Origin: an uncultured Bacteroidota bacterium
GTDB taxonomy: Bacteria; Bacteroidota; Bacteroidia; Bacteroidales; P3
Direction of reading: 5' to 3'
Assembly: GCA_902796265.1 (NCBI GenBank)
Contig: CADBOG010000046.1
Span: 1 to 38,080, forward strand
Length of the DNA: 38,080 nucleotides
Both the position numbers and the translations under genes were made by a program. The notes beneath the pieces were generated by a model, which had not been told where the DNA came from, ran no database searches, and saw nothing but the letters and a program-made list of their open reading frames with translations. This document shows positions 1 to 10,415 of the stretch, one piece after another. Positions within the stretch are counted from its first letter, which is position 1. Every line of letters begins with the position of its first letter.

Positions 1-3000
1 TACCCCTACTACCGTCATTCGGGTTCTTATATTATTATCCGTGAAAGCGAACTTGGCGGCAATCCACGTCTTATCGACACCATTGGATTCCAGTTTAATG
101 GCACCACCCGCGACCTCAAGCTCACCATAACGATGGGGCTTCTCGACCACAACTACCTGAACTGGAGCGACACAGGCAACATCACCAACCGTCAGGAAGT
201 ATTCCACGGCATGGCACATCTTACACTCTCCACCGAAGACAACCCATGGAGCTATATAGCTTTCGACAGAGGATTTCAGTACTACGGTTCTGGCTCCATC
301 GTCATAAAGGTTGTTGACTCCTCTGATATCAGCTACGGCGGTGCCAACTTCCGGGCATTCTATATGTATGGAGCAACCAGCCTCTATTTCTACGGAGACG
401 ACTATTCATACTTCAGTACCTCCTACTACCGTCCATACACGTACCTCGGCGGCGGTTGCGACATGGACCCCTGTCCAAAGCCCACCATAGAGGTCGATAG
501 CGTCAGCGACCACGAAGCCACTTTCATTTGCTCACGTATGGAAGGCACACCACAGATGGAATACAAACTGCAGAGCGAGACAGCATTCACCACAGCCACC
601 GACGTCAGCTTCACTGGCAGCAGCTGCACATTGTCAGGCCTGACGCCCAACCGAGCTTACGATGTGCGCCTGCGCCGCATCTGTCCGTGGGGCGACACAT
701 CCGAATGGGTCAACGTTCAGCTAAGCACACTACCTTACCATTATAATCATGTATATGTAAAAGCCGACGCCATTGGCAACAACGACGGCTCTACCTGGAG
801 CAATGCCTTCACAAGTCTGGGCGAAGCACTCGCCGCAGCGGTGTCCTCTGGTCAATACTATGGCGAGACACCTGACGTATGGGTTGCCGCAGGTGTTTAT
901 TACGGTGACACCTCTGACGGGACAGGAGCAGCCTTTGTCATACAAAACGGCGTGAACGTATATGGCGGATTCTCAGGCAACGAGAGTGCCTCCACCGACA
1001 TCAACAGCCGCGATATAGAGGCCAATGCCACCATACTTGACGGACAGAATGTGCAGCGAGTGCTGCAGCAGAACTATCATTTTGCAGAGGGAAGTAGAAC
1101 CATTTGGGACGGCTTCGTTTTGCGTAACGGAAAAAACAACTACAGCGGAGGTGGCGCCTACATCAATCGAGGCACCACACTGCGAAACATACAGATTTCC
1201 AACTGTACCGTAGACAATGGCTGGGGTGAAGGTGCAGCCCTCTATACCAACAATGGTGTCGTGGAGAACTGCACCATCACCAACTGTGGCAGAACAGCCG
1301 TAAGCATGACAGTCATACATTCTCTATACTCCAAACTAACCGATGTCAAGGTGTTCGGCATCACTACATGCAAGGTGATAGACTCCGACTATGACACCAT
1401 CCGCCGTTGTACATTCAGCAACAATCAAATCAACGGAACTGTCGCCGAATTCAACAAGAGCTATATTGCAAACACTCTTTTCAGCAACAATACCGGCAAT
1501 GTTGTAGTCCTTTATCTAAACCAATGCGAGGTAGTCAACTGCGACATTGTAGGCAACCAAAGCACATCAAACTACGGTCTGATTGACGGATGGGATAACA
1601 CGATAAAGAACAGCATCGTGTGGGGCAACGTTCCGAATAGGTTCAACAGTAGCCTCATCGACTCGATGCTCTTCTGCGCCATCGAGGGTGGCTTCGCAGG
1701 CGAAGGCAACATCAGGCTTGAGAGCGACAACTTAGGCAACAATGAGACACTGAGTTATCCCTACTTTGTATCGCCAGAAGATGGAGACTACCGATTGGCG
1801 TTGGGCTCGGCATGTGTCGATGCGGGTGCTGTCTCCACCGACAGCGACGGCAGCGACATTACAGGCAATGCACGCATCTATGGCGACGGCATAGACATCG
1901 GCTGCTACGAGTACCGTGGCGAAAGCTTCTGTCTGAAACCCGTGGACGTCAAGGTCGAACGAGCCTCTACAGCTGCGGTTGTGTCGTGGGTAACCCCCCA
2001 AGGAGTGCCAGGAGTCGATGTTGAATACAGAGCTATTGACGAAAACAGTTGGACGGTAATACAGAATATCACTGGCAGTCATTTCTTGATTGACGGACTG
2101 AGCACGGGGCAGACCTACGAGGTGCGTCTGCGCAGCCATTGTAGCTCTACGGGGACGCAGAGCGCTACCATGCAGGTCAGGTTCGTCACAGGATGCACCC
2201 AGTTTGGCTATGCCCTAGTTGGCGACTCCACGATTCAGTCGAACATCTCAATACTGCCAATCACAACCAGTTATCCCTACAGCTACTCACAGCAGATATA
2301 CCTTGCATCGGAACTGACAACGGACGATGCGATTATAGCCATCCAGTTCCAGCAAATCCAAGGCCACTCAAGCCGACATTTGAAAGTATATCTGGGCCAT
2401 ACCAGCCTTAGTTCCTTCGGTTCCGGAAGCGATGCCATTGCCGCCTCGGCACTTACTGAGGTCTTCGATGGCACCGTCATGTTGACCGAGGAAGAGTCGT
2501 GGATCACCATCCCATTGACAACGCCATTCTCTTACAACAACAGCGACAACTTGGTATTGGCCGTGATTGATACCAGTGGCTCCAGCCTAGGATACAACTA
2601 TTTCGGCTCACACTACGCCAACGACTATATGGCTCTGTACCATTACAATTATAATCCTTACTATGTCGATTCGTCATACGATTTCTCTATCTATTACATG
2701 CGCAACAATGTGAGGTTCATCACCGCATGTGAAGAGAGTGCCTGTCCCACGCCACTGCTCACAGTTCAAGACGTCAAATACAACTCCGCTTCTGTGGTGT
2801 GCCAGACTGGCGTAGGCCAAAGGGTTCAGCTGCAATACAAACAATCCGGCGACGAAAGCTACACGACACTGACAGCAACCCAGGAGCAGACCCTCAGTGG
2901 CTTGCGACAGAACACAACATACCATGTGAGAGCACGCACCATCTGCCTGGGCGACACTTCAAACTGGAACATAGTCACCTTCACGACACCGGCACGCCAG

Positions 3001-6000
3001 CAAAACATCTTCTATGTCTCCACCACCGGCAGCACCTCCGCCAACGCCTCTTCGTGGCATGATGCGACGAGCGACCTGAACTGGGCAATGGCAACTGCCA
3101 AGGCCGCTCACGACCAGTATGGCCTCAGAGCACAGGTGTGGGTGGCTCAAGGCATATATCATGGCAATACCAATGATGACAATGCCTTCTACCTACAGCC
3201 TTACGTCGATGTTTATGGCAGTTTCGTGGGGAATGAGTCATCACTCAACCAACGGACTCTCTCTCAAAGAACTATTTTGGATGGACAAAACCAAAGACGC
3301 GTGCTCTACCAAGCCAATGACATGCCATACGGCGACAGCGTCATCTGGGACGGATTCACCATCACAGGAGGCAATACCCAATTCTCATCCACTGGTTCCG
3401 ATTATGGAGGAGGAGCATACCTTAGAAGTGGCGTCGTCTTGCAGAACAGCACCATCAAAAACTGCTTGGCATACTATGGCGGCGGCCTATATATGAGCAG
3501 CTCGACGTTGCGCAACTGCATTGTTATGGATGACAGTGCCTATTATCATGGTGGGTTGTATGCCTATTCTTGCGACATAACAAACTGCCTTATTGCCAAC
3601 AACAGCGCCAAATACGAAGGCGGTGCCTACTTTTACGACTGCAATGTGGTCAACAGCTCAGTTGTCGCCAACCGCTCAACAAACAGCAATTCCGCCAACA
3701 ACCTCAATAGCAGTCACATTTACAACACCATCTTCTGGGGCAACAAAACCAAAGGCAGCCTTGACGAGTCTTACCAAGCATCTAACGGGTTCTTCTACAA
3801 CTGCGCTTTCGAGAGCAACTGGCCTGAGAACCACAACGAACTGAGCAACTGTATACTACTCAACAGCCGAAACAGCGGTAATTACCACAGTCCTCTCTTC
3901 GTGCAACCCTCATACGAGGCCGGTGCCGGTTATGGTGAGGGGGGCGACTGGGGTCTGCAGCAAGGCTCTATTCTTATCGACAAAGGCGACAATTCTCAAC
4001 TCTCAACTCCTAACTCCCAACTCTCAATTGACCTTGCCGGCAACAGCCGTATGCAAGGAGGCTCTGTCGACATGGGATGCTATGAAAGCAGTTTCACTGG
4101 ATTTGCACTGCCACAATATCCTGACGGCAAAGTATTTGTCGTCGAGGGCGGCGCCGGAACTCAGGACGGAACATCCTGGGTCAATGCCATGAGCGACATC
4201 AACGATGCCGTGATGATGGCAGCCTCGAAGGGGGGCTTGGACGTTTGGGTTGCTCAGGGAAGATACTATGGCAACACGGAAGAGGACAATGCCTTCACGA
4301 TGATTGAAAATGTGAATGTCTATGGCGGATTTGAGGGTAATGAGAGTTCGTTGGCTGCAAGGCCGACTACAGCGGCGGAGACTATAATCCGTGGCAACGT
4401 TCACCAAGGGGCAGTCTCTGTTTTGGACGGATTGAACAGCAGACGTGTCCTCAGGCAGAATGGTGACTTCGACACACTGACCATCTGGGACGGCCTTACT
4501 CTGCAGAACGGATTCGTAACCAACAATAAAGGCGCCGCCGCCGCCCTCAAAGGCGGTAGCCAACTACGGAACTGCGTGATGCAATACAACATTGTGTATA
4601 GCACAACAAATGCCTCTATCTATGGCGGTGCCATTTTTGTTGATGGCCCATACTCCTCCAACCAGCAAGACACATCCCTGTGGGGATGCGTAGTGCGCAA
4701 CAACTATTCGCAGCACCAGAACGAGGGAGCACGTGCCAAAGTCAACGGTTCTGCCATTTATGCAAAATACACCAATATTGTCAACTGTCTGATCCACGAC
4801 AACAACGGATACAATGGTGCCGTCTATCTCAGCTATTACACAAATATGTACAACTGCGTCGTATCCAACAATCAAGCCCACGACGTCGCAGGAGTATACA
4901 TCAGTAGCAGTTCATCTATCAATAGCAGTGTTATAGCCCAGAACGTCTCGCAGAACTCAATAGGCGGCGTCAATAGCGGTTCCAATTCCAATAGCATCAA
5001 CAACAGCATTATCTGGGGCAACAAACGGAACTATGTAGCCAGCAATATCAGCAACTACATAACTGTCAACAACTGCGCCATCGAAGGCGGTTTTGAGGGC
5101 AGCACCAATGTCATCAACCTCGCCGGTACGAACGACGGCAGCAATGGCAGTCTGAACTACGTCCGTTTCATCGACCCCACTCAGAACAATTACAGACTGC
5201 ATCCCGCCTCGCATTGTCTTGACCAAGGCGACACCTCCTACGGTTACTTGCCCTACGACATGGACGGCAACAACCGCATCAACGGCCTCGCCATGGACCT
5301 CGGAGCCTACGAGAGCAACGAGAGTACCAGCTGTCCGTCGCCTCTGAACCTGCGCTGCACCTCTGTCAGCGGCACCAGTGCCACCTTTGCCTGGACTCCT
5401 GTAGGCAGCGAGGGCCAGTGGCAGTTCACGATAATGGGGACCAGCAACAGCCTGGACAGCACCATTACCGTCAATGACACCATGATTACCGTAGGCAACC
5501 TCGGGTTGAACCAGACCTATACAGCCCATGTACGTGCCAACTGTGGAGGCGACTACAGCATCCATTCGCCGCAGGTCACCATCACGACCCTCTGCGACTC
5601 CACCGGACTGACGCCCCTCTCAGCCTTCACGGCACTATATCCTGCCGACAGCACCATCGTGATGAGTGCCAGTGCCGACTTCTCGTGGAATGCCATTCCC
5701 GAGGCGACATCCTACGACCTCTACATCTGGCAGGACGGCTATTCAGAGCCTACAACGCCCACTGCCACCGGAATCACCCTTGCCGGCGTCAACAATTGCG
5801 TCATCCCCAACTGGCAGCGTGGCAAATTCTACCATTGGAAGGTGGTAGCATGGAACCAGTGCATCAAGCGCAGCAGTCAGGTGCAGACCTTCGAGGCCAA
5901 CCCGTTGCCCGACCTGCATGTCACCGACGTCACCTTCTCGCAGCCCATGGCCGGTCAGCCGCTTACCGTAACCTATACAGTGAAGAACGACGGCCGTGGA

Positions 6001-9000
6001 GCCACTCCCGCAGGAGCCTCATGGAATGAAAACATCTGGATAGTCTCCGATGTCGACGTGCGTTATTATGACTCGCACGACAACCAAGGCAAGATACCCG
6101 GCTACGAGAACCTACAGAGCCTCGGACCCGGTGAGAGCTACACCCGAAGCGTGACCATAGTTGTCCCGCAGCAGCTTGTAGGCAGCTACTATATTTTCGT
6201 CTTCGCCGACCAGAGCGACGCATACAGCATTAATTTCGACGAGGCCGGAGGCATCACCCCCGACCCATACACGCCCAGTGTAACGGGAGTCCCCTACCAC
6301 TACCTGAAAGGCCTCACCCACCTGCACGGCGACATAGATGAGGTCGAAGACGGAGACAACTTCTTCTACAAGTCGTTCTACATCCTGCCGCCCCCCGCAC
6401 CCGACCTGAGAGTCACCCATATCGGTCACCCCACGCAGACCTTCTCGAACAGCATGATCACCGTCAACTGGACTGTCACCAATATGGGCGACGCTGCTGC
6501 CGGAGGAAGAGTGGTGTGGTATGACGACATCTACATCCAAATGGGCGACGAACTGAATATGGCGGAGGCACACAGACTGGCCAGCGTGAAGCACTGGGCT
6601 GGCATGGACTCCACTTATCAGGTTTGCGTTCACTGTTCAAGTGACGGAAGTCCCTGCAACCCATGCCACATGGTACACACGCCGCGAGGCACTGCCCTCC
6701 AGATGGATAGTTCCTATTCTGCTTCAGCGACCGTACACATACCCATAAGCTTTGCAGGCAACTACAACATCTTCGTGGTCACCGATGCCCACGACACCGT
6801 CTTCGAGAGCCTCAACGAGTACAACAACGCAGCGGTTTCCGAGCAGTATCTCAACGTCATCATGAGGCCCCTCTCCGACCTGCAGGTAAGCAATGTGTCG
6901 ATGCCGCTCCATGTGTCGCCCCGCCAGTTGGTTAAGGCCTGTTTCACAGTCACCAACATTGGAGCCGGCGCCACAGAGTTGAACAATTGGACTGACAGGC
7001 TCTACCTGTCGCCCACACCTACGTTAAACAGCACAGCCATCCAAGTTGCCGAACATCAACATTCCGGTGTGTTAGATATCGATGAAAGCTACAGTGACAC
7101 GATATCCTTCTACATCCCCAAAGATAAGAGTGGCAACTACTACCTGATAGTCAGGACAGACGCCAACAATCAAATCTATGAAGGCGAGAACGAACTGAAC
7201 AATAGAGCAGCCAGTGCGTCGCCTACGCAGATACAGCTGCCAGACCTTGTGGTCACGCAGGTCATCGTACCCGAGACGCAGAATCTGGGTGAAGATATCA
7301 CCGTCAGTGCCTGGATCAAGAATGTTGGTTCCGGAACAGCCTACTTCACCAATCCCCTCAAGACCGCAATCTTCCACAGCAACGTAATCGCGATTGTCAG
7401 CAGTTCCACAACGATTTATCCTGGCGACAGCATCATGGTCAGCAGCACCGTCAAGCAAGGATGTCCCAACAGTGCCATGGCCCAGGTAGGCGTCCACACC
7501 AACTATTATGGAACCGGCAACGACACCATCCTCGAGTCAAACGGCTTAGGCGGCAACATCAAGACAGCCACCTATTCCGTCATCCTCCCCGACCTTGTGG
7601 CACAGAGCATCGTCGTGGCAGAGGACACTGCCTGGAGTGGCAACACCGTCAACCTGACGATGAGCATCAGCAATATCGGCACCACGACGCTTGATGACAC
7701 CGTCTGGTACAAAGTGTACATTTCGAACAATCCCACCAGCTATACCGCCACCGCTGCCAACAGGGTACTCAACGGAGGAGTAATCACCCGTCTGACGCCC
7801 GACAGCAGCATTACGGTGACAGGCACTGCCACATTGCCCAACGGCATCGAAGGCAACTACTACCTGCACTTCGTCGTCGACGAGATTGGAAGGGTATGTG
7901 ACGGAGACCGCAGCAACAACGAGTCCCACTCGGGAGTCTTCCATGTGAACCTCACGCCGTGGCCTGACCTGGTGGTGAGCCAGATAGAGGTGCCCGACAG
8001 CCTTATGGTGGGAGCCGCAGCGCAGTTCAACATCACTATTGCCAACAACGGCATAGCCCCCGCCACAGGCTCGATGACGACGAGAGTGTTCATGTCGATC
8101 CTGCCCACATACGGTGGCAACTCAATGAAGCAGGTCGCATCGCACCAGAGTTCAATAGACATCCCCATCAACGACGAGACCAACGTCGTCGTCTCGGGAT
8201 GGATACCCTCTACCGTTCCCGCCAGCCACTATTATTTCTATGCCGTGGTTGACTACAACGACAACATCTACGAACATACCGGCGAGGACAACAACGTCAC
8301 CAGGAGTGCCAGCCAGAGCTTCGTCCAGATCTACCCCCTCGACTTGGTGGTGGACACCATTATTGGTCCCGACACCCTGAACTGGGGACAGACTGCACGC
8401 TATGTCGTACGCATCCGCAACAATTCCAATGTGATAACCTCGATGTCGCAGTGGCAGGACCGCGTTTACTTCAACGCCACGGGTGACGTCAGCGGCAATG
8501 TGTTCCAGGGCATCACCCATCGTAACGGCTTGGGCGCTGGCGAGAGCTACACCGACACCTTCTATGTCACCATGCCTTACGGAGCCAACGGTGAAGTGAT
8601 ACTCAACGCCATCTGCGACTACAACCGCATCAACCCTGATATCGCTCCTCTCAACAACCAGAAGAGCCTGAGCGTCAAAGTGAAGAGCATCCCCACCCCA
8701 GACTTGCAAATCAGCGATGTGGAGATACTCGACAGCATCATCAGCGGCCAGCCCTTCCGTCTGGCCTATATGGTTACCAACATCAGCAGCACACTGATTG
8801 ACAGCCTGTCGTGGAACGACAAGATAACCCTCTCGGATGTCGACGGCTACACTAGCTGGAGCCGACAGCTCAACCTGCATCCGCAGGTGCGATACCTCGA
8901 CTCGGGCTGGTACTATCTCGACACCGTGATAGTAACCATCGCCGTTCCCAATCAAGGTTCGCGTTTCCTGCTGGTACATGCCAACGCTCAGAACACATTC

Positions 9001-10350
9001 TATGAGAGCGACCAGTCCAACAATGTCATCTCCGTGCCCGTGAACATCACCCTGCCGCCTCCTGGCGACCTGACGGTGGGCAATATCCTACATGCCGACA
9101 CCATTATGAGCGGCGTAGATGTCACTGTCAGCTGGAGCGTGAAGAACATCGGCAACAACAGCATCAGCGGTTCGCGTCTGAATTCGCTGGTCTATCTGTC
9201 GCGCGACAACATCTTCAGCAGCAACGACAAACTGTTACGTACCGTCAACTCGACCTCTGTCAACCTTGCTCCTGGTGACTCGCTGGTGCAGCAAGCCACG
9301 ATAAGGATCAGCGGCGAGGGCGAAGGCAACCGTTTCTTCATCGTCAAAACCGACGTGAGGAACGCCTTCTATGAGGATGACGAGAACAACAACACCGTTG
9401 CCGCCTCCACACCGACCTTCGTGAAACTGCGTGTGCTGCCTTTCAACACCCCAGTGACAGACACTCTTTATAGCACTCTGGCATTGAACTACAAACTCTC
9501 CGTAGACACAAACATCAACCAGACCGTCCGCATATACCTTGAAGATGGCGACTCACTGGCCGGTGCCGTGAACAACTTCTACGTACTTCACAACAATATC
9601 GGCAATGGCCTGAACAACACCTACTCCACCGCCGAACAATACTCCGCCAACCCCGAACTCTACATTCCTTCCACACGTCCTGGCTACTATGGCATCACCC
9701 TTGAGGGCTCCAGACCGGACCTCCATCCACAAATAGTGAAGATCCGTGCCGACATACTGCCCTTCGAGCTGAGGAGCATCAACCCCTCATACGGCGGCAA
9801 CGACGGCAAGGTGACCGTAGAGTTGAACGGCTCACGTTTCCGTCCCGACATGGAGGTGTGGATGGAGAATGGCGGTGACACGCTAAGACCTGAATATGTC
9901 ATTTTCGAGAGCTTCTACAAAGCCTACGCCCGCTTCGACCTTAACGGCGTCGACACCGGCGACTACAATATAGGAATCTACAACTACTGTGAAGGCGAGT
10001 CCGCATTGGTCAGCGCATTCCATGTCCTGCCTCCGACACCCGACGGTCTGGCACACAACCTCATCTTCCCCAACTCGCCGCGACCGAACCGCACCATCGC
10101 CATGGTGCTTGAGTACGGCAACATGGGCAACACCGACATAGAGAATGTGGTGCTGGAAATTGAGTCGGTGGCAGGTTCCTTCATATCGTTGACGACAGAA
10201 GGCCTTAGCGAACGATCAACAACGGTAACCGTACCGCTGAACATCCCCGGTGAGCCAGAAGGCTTGTTACGTCCCGGCTGCCGCGGCACTGTTACTATCT
10301 ATGCCTACACAGCCGGCTCGCTGGTCTTTGTGACAAGGAGTGTGGAATAA
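1..10350 (+). CDS. Giant extracellular beta-helix / Fn3-like / CARDB repeat protein (5' end outside window)
   Basis: The frame is open from base 1, so the true start lies upstream; 3449 residues are visible. Modules by base position: a beta-sandwich remnant (1-460); Fn3-like domains near 463-735, 1924-2190, 2743-2997, 5329-5595 and 5596-5907; a jelly-roll-like module (2190-2740) resembling the N-terminal remnant; three parallel beta-helix modules (736-5325); nine CARDB-type modules (5908-9438); a TIG/IPT-like domain near 9760-10040; and a final domain rich in R-P-x-R and G-N-T-D-I motifs. The last domains resemble modules I recall from giant proteins of cyanobacteria and planctomycetes. There is no T9SS sorting domain at the C-terminus, so anchoring may depend on partners. 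It heads an operon of secreted proteins, with the next gene 65 bp downstream. Role inferred: surface adhesin or scaffold. The domain types are fairly sure, the function is not. Confidence 0.85.
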   Translation, partial: YPYYRHSGSYIIIRESELGGNPRLIDTIGFQFNGTTRDLKLTITMGLLDHNYLNWSDTGNITNRQEVFHGMAHLTLSTEDNPWSYIAFDRGFQYYGSGSIVIKVVDSSDISYGGANFRAFYMYGATSLYFYGDDYSYFSTSYYRPYTYLGGGCDMDPCPKPTIEVDSVSDHEATFICSRMEGTPQMEYKLQSETAFTTATDVSFTGSSCTLSGLTPNRAYDVRLRRICPWGDTSEWVNVQLSTLPYHYNHVYVKADAIGNNDGSTWSNAFTSLGEALAAAVSSGQYYGETPDVWVAAGVYYGDTSDGTGAAFVIQNGVNVYGGFSGNESASTDINSRDIEANATILDGQNVQRVLQQNYHFAEGSRTIWDGFVLRNGKNNYSGGGAYINRGTTLRNIQISNCTVDNGWGEGAALYTNNGVVENCTITNCGRTAVSMTVIHSLYSKLTDVKVFGITTCKVIDSDYDTIRRCTFSNNQINGTVAEFNKSYIANTLFSNNTGNVVVLYLNQCEVVNCDIVGNQSTSNYGLIDGWDNTIKNSIVWGNVPNRFNSSLIDSMLFCAIEGGFAGEGNIRLESDNLGNNETLSYPYFVSPEDGDYRLALGSACVDAGAVSTDSDGSDITGNARIYGDGIDIGCYEYRGESFCLKPVDVKVERASTAAVVSWVTPQGVPGVDVEYRAIDENSWTVIQNITGSHFLIDGLSTGQTYEVRLRSHCSSTGTQSATMQVRFVTGCTQFGYALVGDSTIQSNISILPITTSYPYSYSQQIYLASELTTDDAIIAIQFQQIQGHSSRHLKVYLGHTSLSSFGSGSDAIAASALTEVFDGTVMLTEEESWITIPLTTPFSYNNSDNLVLAVIDTSGSSLGYNYFGSHYANDYMALYHYNYNPYYVDSSYDFSIYYMRNNVRFITACEESACPTPLLTVQDVKYNSASVVCQTGVGQRVQLQYKQSGDESYTTLTATQEQTLSGLRQNTTYHVRARTICLGDTSNWNIVTFTTPARQQNIFYVSTTGSTSANASSWHDATSDLNWAMATAKAAHDQYGLRAQVWVAQGIYHGNTNDDNAFYLQPYVDVYGSFVGNESSLNQRTLSQRTILDGQNQRRVLYQANDMPYGDSVIWDGFTITGGNTQFSSTGSDYGGGAYLRSGVVLQNSTIKNCLAYYGGGLYMSSSTLRNCIVMDDSAYYHGGLYAYSCDITNCLIANNSAKYEGGAYFYDCNVVNSSVVANRSTNSNSANNLNSSHIYNTIFWGNKTKGSLDESYQASNGFFYNCAFESNWPENHNELSNCILLNSRNSGNYHSPLFVQPSYEAGAGYGEGGDWGLQQGSILIDKGDNSQLSTPNSQLSIDLAGNSRMQGGSVDMGCYESSFTGFALPQYPDGKVFVVEGGAGTQDGTSWVNAMSDINDAVMMAASKGGLDVWVAQGRYYGNTEEDNAFTMIENVNVYGGFEGNESSLAARPTTAAETIIRGNVHQGAVSVLDGLNSRRVLRQNGDFDTLTIWDGLTLQNGFVTNNKGAAAALKGGSQLRNCVMQYNIVYSTTNASIYGGAIFVDGPYSSNQQDTSLWGCVVRNNYSQHQNEGARAKVNGSAIYAKYTNIVNCLIHDNNGYNGAVYLSYYTNMYNCVVSNNQAHDVAGVYISSSSSINSSVIAQNVSQNSIGGVNSGSNSNSINNSIIWGNKRNYVASNISNYITVNNCAIEGGFEGSTNVINLAGTNDGSNGSLNYVRFIDPTQNNYRLHPASHCLDQGDTSYGYLPYDMDGNNRINGLAMDLGAYESNESTSCPSPLNLRCTSVSGTSATFAWTPVGSEGQWQFTIMGTSNSLDSTITVNDTMITVGNLGLNQTYTAHVRANCGGDYSIHSPQVTITTLCDSTGLTPLSAFTALYPADSTIVMSASADFSWNAIPEATSYDLYIWQDGYSEPTTPTATGITLAGVNNCVIPNWQRGKFYHWKVVAWNQCIKRSSQVQTFEANPLPDLHVTDVTFSQPMAGQPLTVTYTVKNDGRGATPAGASWNENIWIVSDVDVRYYDSHDNQGKIPGYENLQSLGPGESYTRSVTIVVPQQLVGSYYIFVFADQSDAYSINFDEAGGITPDPYTPSVTGVPYHYLKGLTHLHGDIDEVEDGDNFFYKSFYILPPPAPDLRVTHIGHPTQTFSNSMITVNWTVTNMGDAAAGGRVVWYDDIYIQMGDELNMAEAHRLASVKHWAGMDSTYQVCVHCSSDGSPCNPCHMVHTPRGTALQMDSSYSASATVHIPISFAGNYNIFVVTDAHDTVFESLNEYNNAAVSEQYLNVIMRPLSDLQVSNVSMPLHVSPRQLVKACFTVTNIGAGATELNNWTDRLYLSPTPTLNSTAIQVAEHQHSGVLDIDESYSDTISFYIPKDKSGNYYLIVRTDANNQIYEGENELNNRAASASPTQIQLPDLVVTQVIVPETQNLGEDITVSAWIKNVGSGTAYFTNPLKTAIFHSNVIAIVSSSTTIYPGDSIMVSSTVKQGCPNSAMAQVGVHTNYYGTGNDTILESNGLGGNIKTATYSVILPDLVAQSIVVAEDTAWSGNTVNLTMSISNIGTTTLDDTVWYKVYISNNPTSYTATAANRVLNGGVITRLTPDSSITVTGTATLPNGIEGNYYLHFVVDEIGRVCDGDRSNNESHSGVFHVNLTPWPDLVVSQIEVPDSLMVGAAAQFNITIANNGIAPATGSMTTRVFMSILPTYGGNSMKQVASHQSSIDIPINDETNVVVSGWIPSTVPASHYYFYAVVDYNDNIYEHTGEDNNVTRSASQSFVQIYPLDLVVDTIIGPDTLNWGQTARYVVRIRNNSNVITSMSQWQDRVYFNATGDVSGNVFQGITHRNGLGAGESYTDTFYVTMPYGANGEVILNAICDYNRINPDIAPLNNQKSLSVKVKSIPTPDLQISDVEILDSIISGQPFRLAYMVTNISSTLIDSLSWNDKITLSDVDGYTSWSRQLNLHPQVRYLDSGWYYLDTVIVTIAVPNQGSRFLLVHANAQNTFYESDQSNNVISVPVNITLPPPGDLTVGNILHADTIMSGVDVTVSWSVKNIGNNSISGSRLNSLVYLSRDNIFSSNDKLLRTVNSTSVNLAPGDSLVQQATIRISGEGEGNRFFIVKTDVRNAFYEDDENNNTVAASTPTFVKLRVLPFNTPVTDTLYSTLALNYKLSVDTNINQTVRIYLEDGDSLAGAVNNFYVLHNNIGNGLNNTYSTAEQYSANPELYIPSTRPGYYGITLEGSRPDLHPQIVKIRADILPFELRSINPSYGGNDGKVTVELNGSRFRPDMEVWMENGGDTLRPEYVIFESFYKAYARFDLNGVDTGDYNIGIYNYCEGESALVSAFHVLPPTPDGLAHNLIFPNSPRPNRTIAMVLEYGNMGNTDIENVVLEIESVAGSFISLTTEGLSERSTTVTVPLNIPGEPEGLLRPGCRGTVTIYAYTAGSLVFVTRSVE
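736..5325 (+). repeat. Three homologous parallel beta-helix modules within the giant protein
   Basis: Three copies (about 736-1920, 2998-4115 and 4120-5325) share the same order of motifs: an opening V-Y-V/F-V with D-G-S/T-S/T-W, then V-W-V-A-x-G, Y-Y-G-x-T, V-Y-G-G/S-F-x-G-N-E, I-L-D-G-Q/L-N and R-R/Q-V-L, then a series of short N-C-x-I/V turns typical of a right-handed beta-helix, and a closing D-x-G-C/A-Y-E. This matches pectin-lyase-fold (DUF1565-like) repeats. Each of the first and third is followed by an Fn3-like domain; the second runs straight into the third. Confidence 0.75.
3994..4028 (+). repeat. Five-copy 7-bp repeat inside the coding region
   Basis: Five heptamers follow each other: TCTCAAC, TCTCAAC, TCCTAAC, TCCCAAC, TCTCAAT. 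They encode N-S-Q-L-S-T-P-N-S-Q-L-S-I between G-D and D-L-A-G-N near the end of the second beta-helix module. The matching positions of modules 1 and 3 have a shorter, unrelated linker, so this looks like an insertion that kept the frame. The same TCTCAA/TTTTCAA type of heptamer occurs between genes at 28804-28831. Confidence 0.8.
5908..9438 (+). repeat. Array of nine CARDB-type modules
   Basis: Each module opens with P/S/L/G-D-L-x-V/I and contains V-x-N-x-G/S, a run like Y-L-S or I-Y-I-S, and a closing Y-E/D-x-D-E-x-N-N. Starts are near 5908, 6400, 6874, 7240, 7588, 7963, 8338, 8698 and 9064, i.e. roughly 115-165 residues each. CARDB (cell adhesion related domain found in bacteria) is an Ig-like fold in bacterial surface proteins. 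The copies are diverged at DNA level, unlike the young repeats in the adhesin at 13117-17184. Confidence 0.75.
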
Positions 10351-10395
10351 TCGGAGTACTCGGAATACTCAGATTACTCAGAATAATCAGAATAA
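10351..10395 (+). repeat. 9-bp tandem repeats between the giant gene and the next gene
   Basis: Five nonamers run directly from the stop codon: TCGGAGTAC, TCGGAATAC, TCAGATTAC, TCAGAATAA, TCAGAATAA. The last nine coding bases including the stop (GTGGAATAA) look like a sixth, degenerate unit. The array fills most of the 65-bp gap before the start at 10416. The core TCnGAATAA recurs in the leader at 13080-13115. Confidence 0.8.
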
Positions 10396-10415
10396 TAAAA
10401 AAACCTTATACTGCC

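Noticed and set aside
8152-8979. Long open frames opposite the giant gene and in other frames of the repeat genes
   Set aside because: They are shadows of GC-rich, Asp/Thr/Asn-rich coding on the main strand: no start context, no recognisable domains, and Val/Asp-rich text typical of antisense frames.
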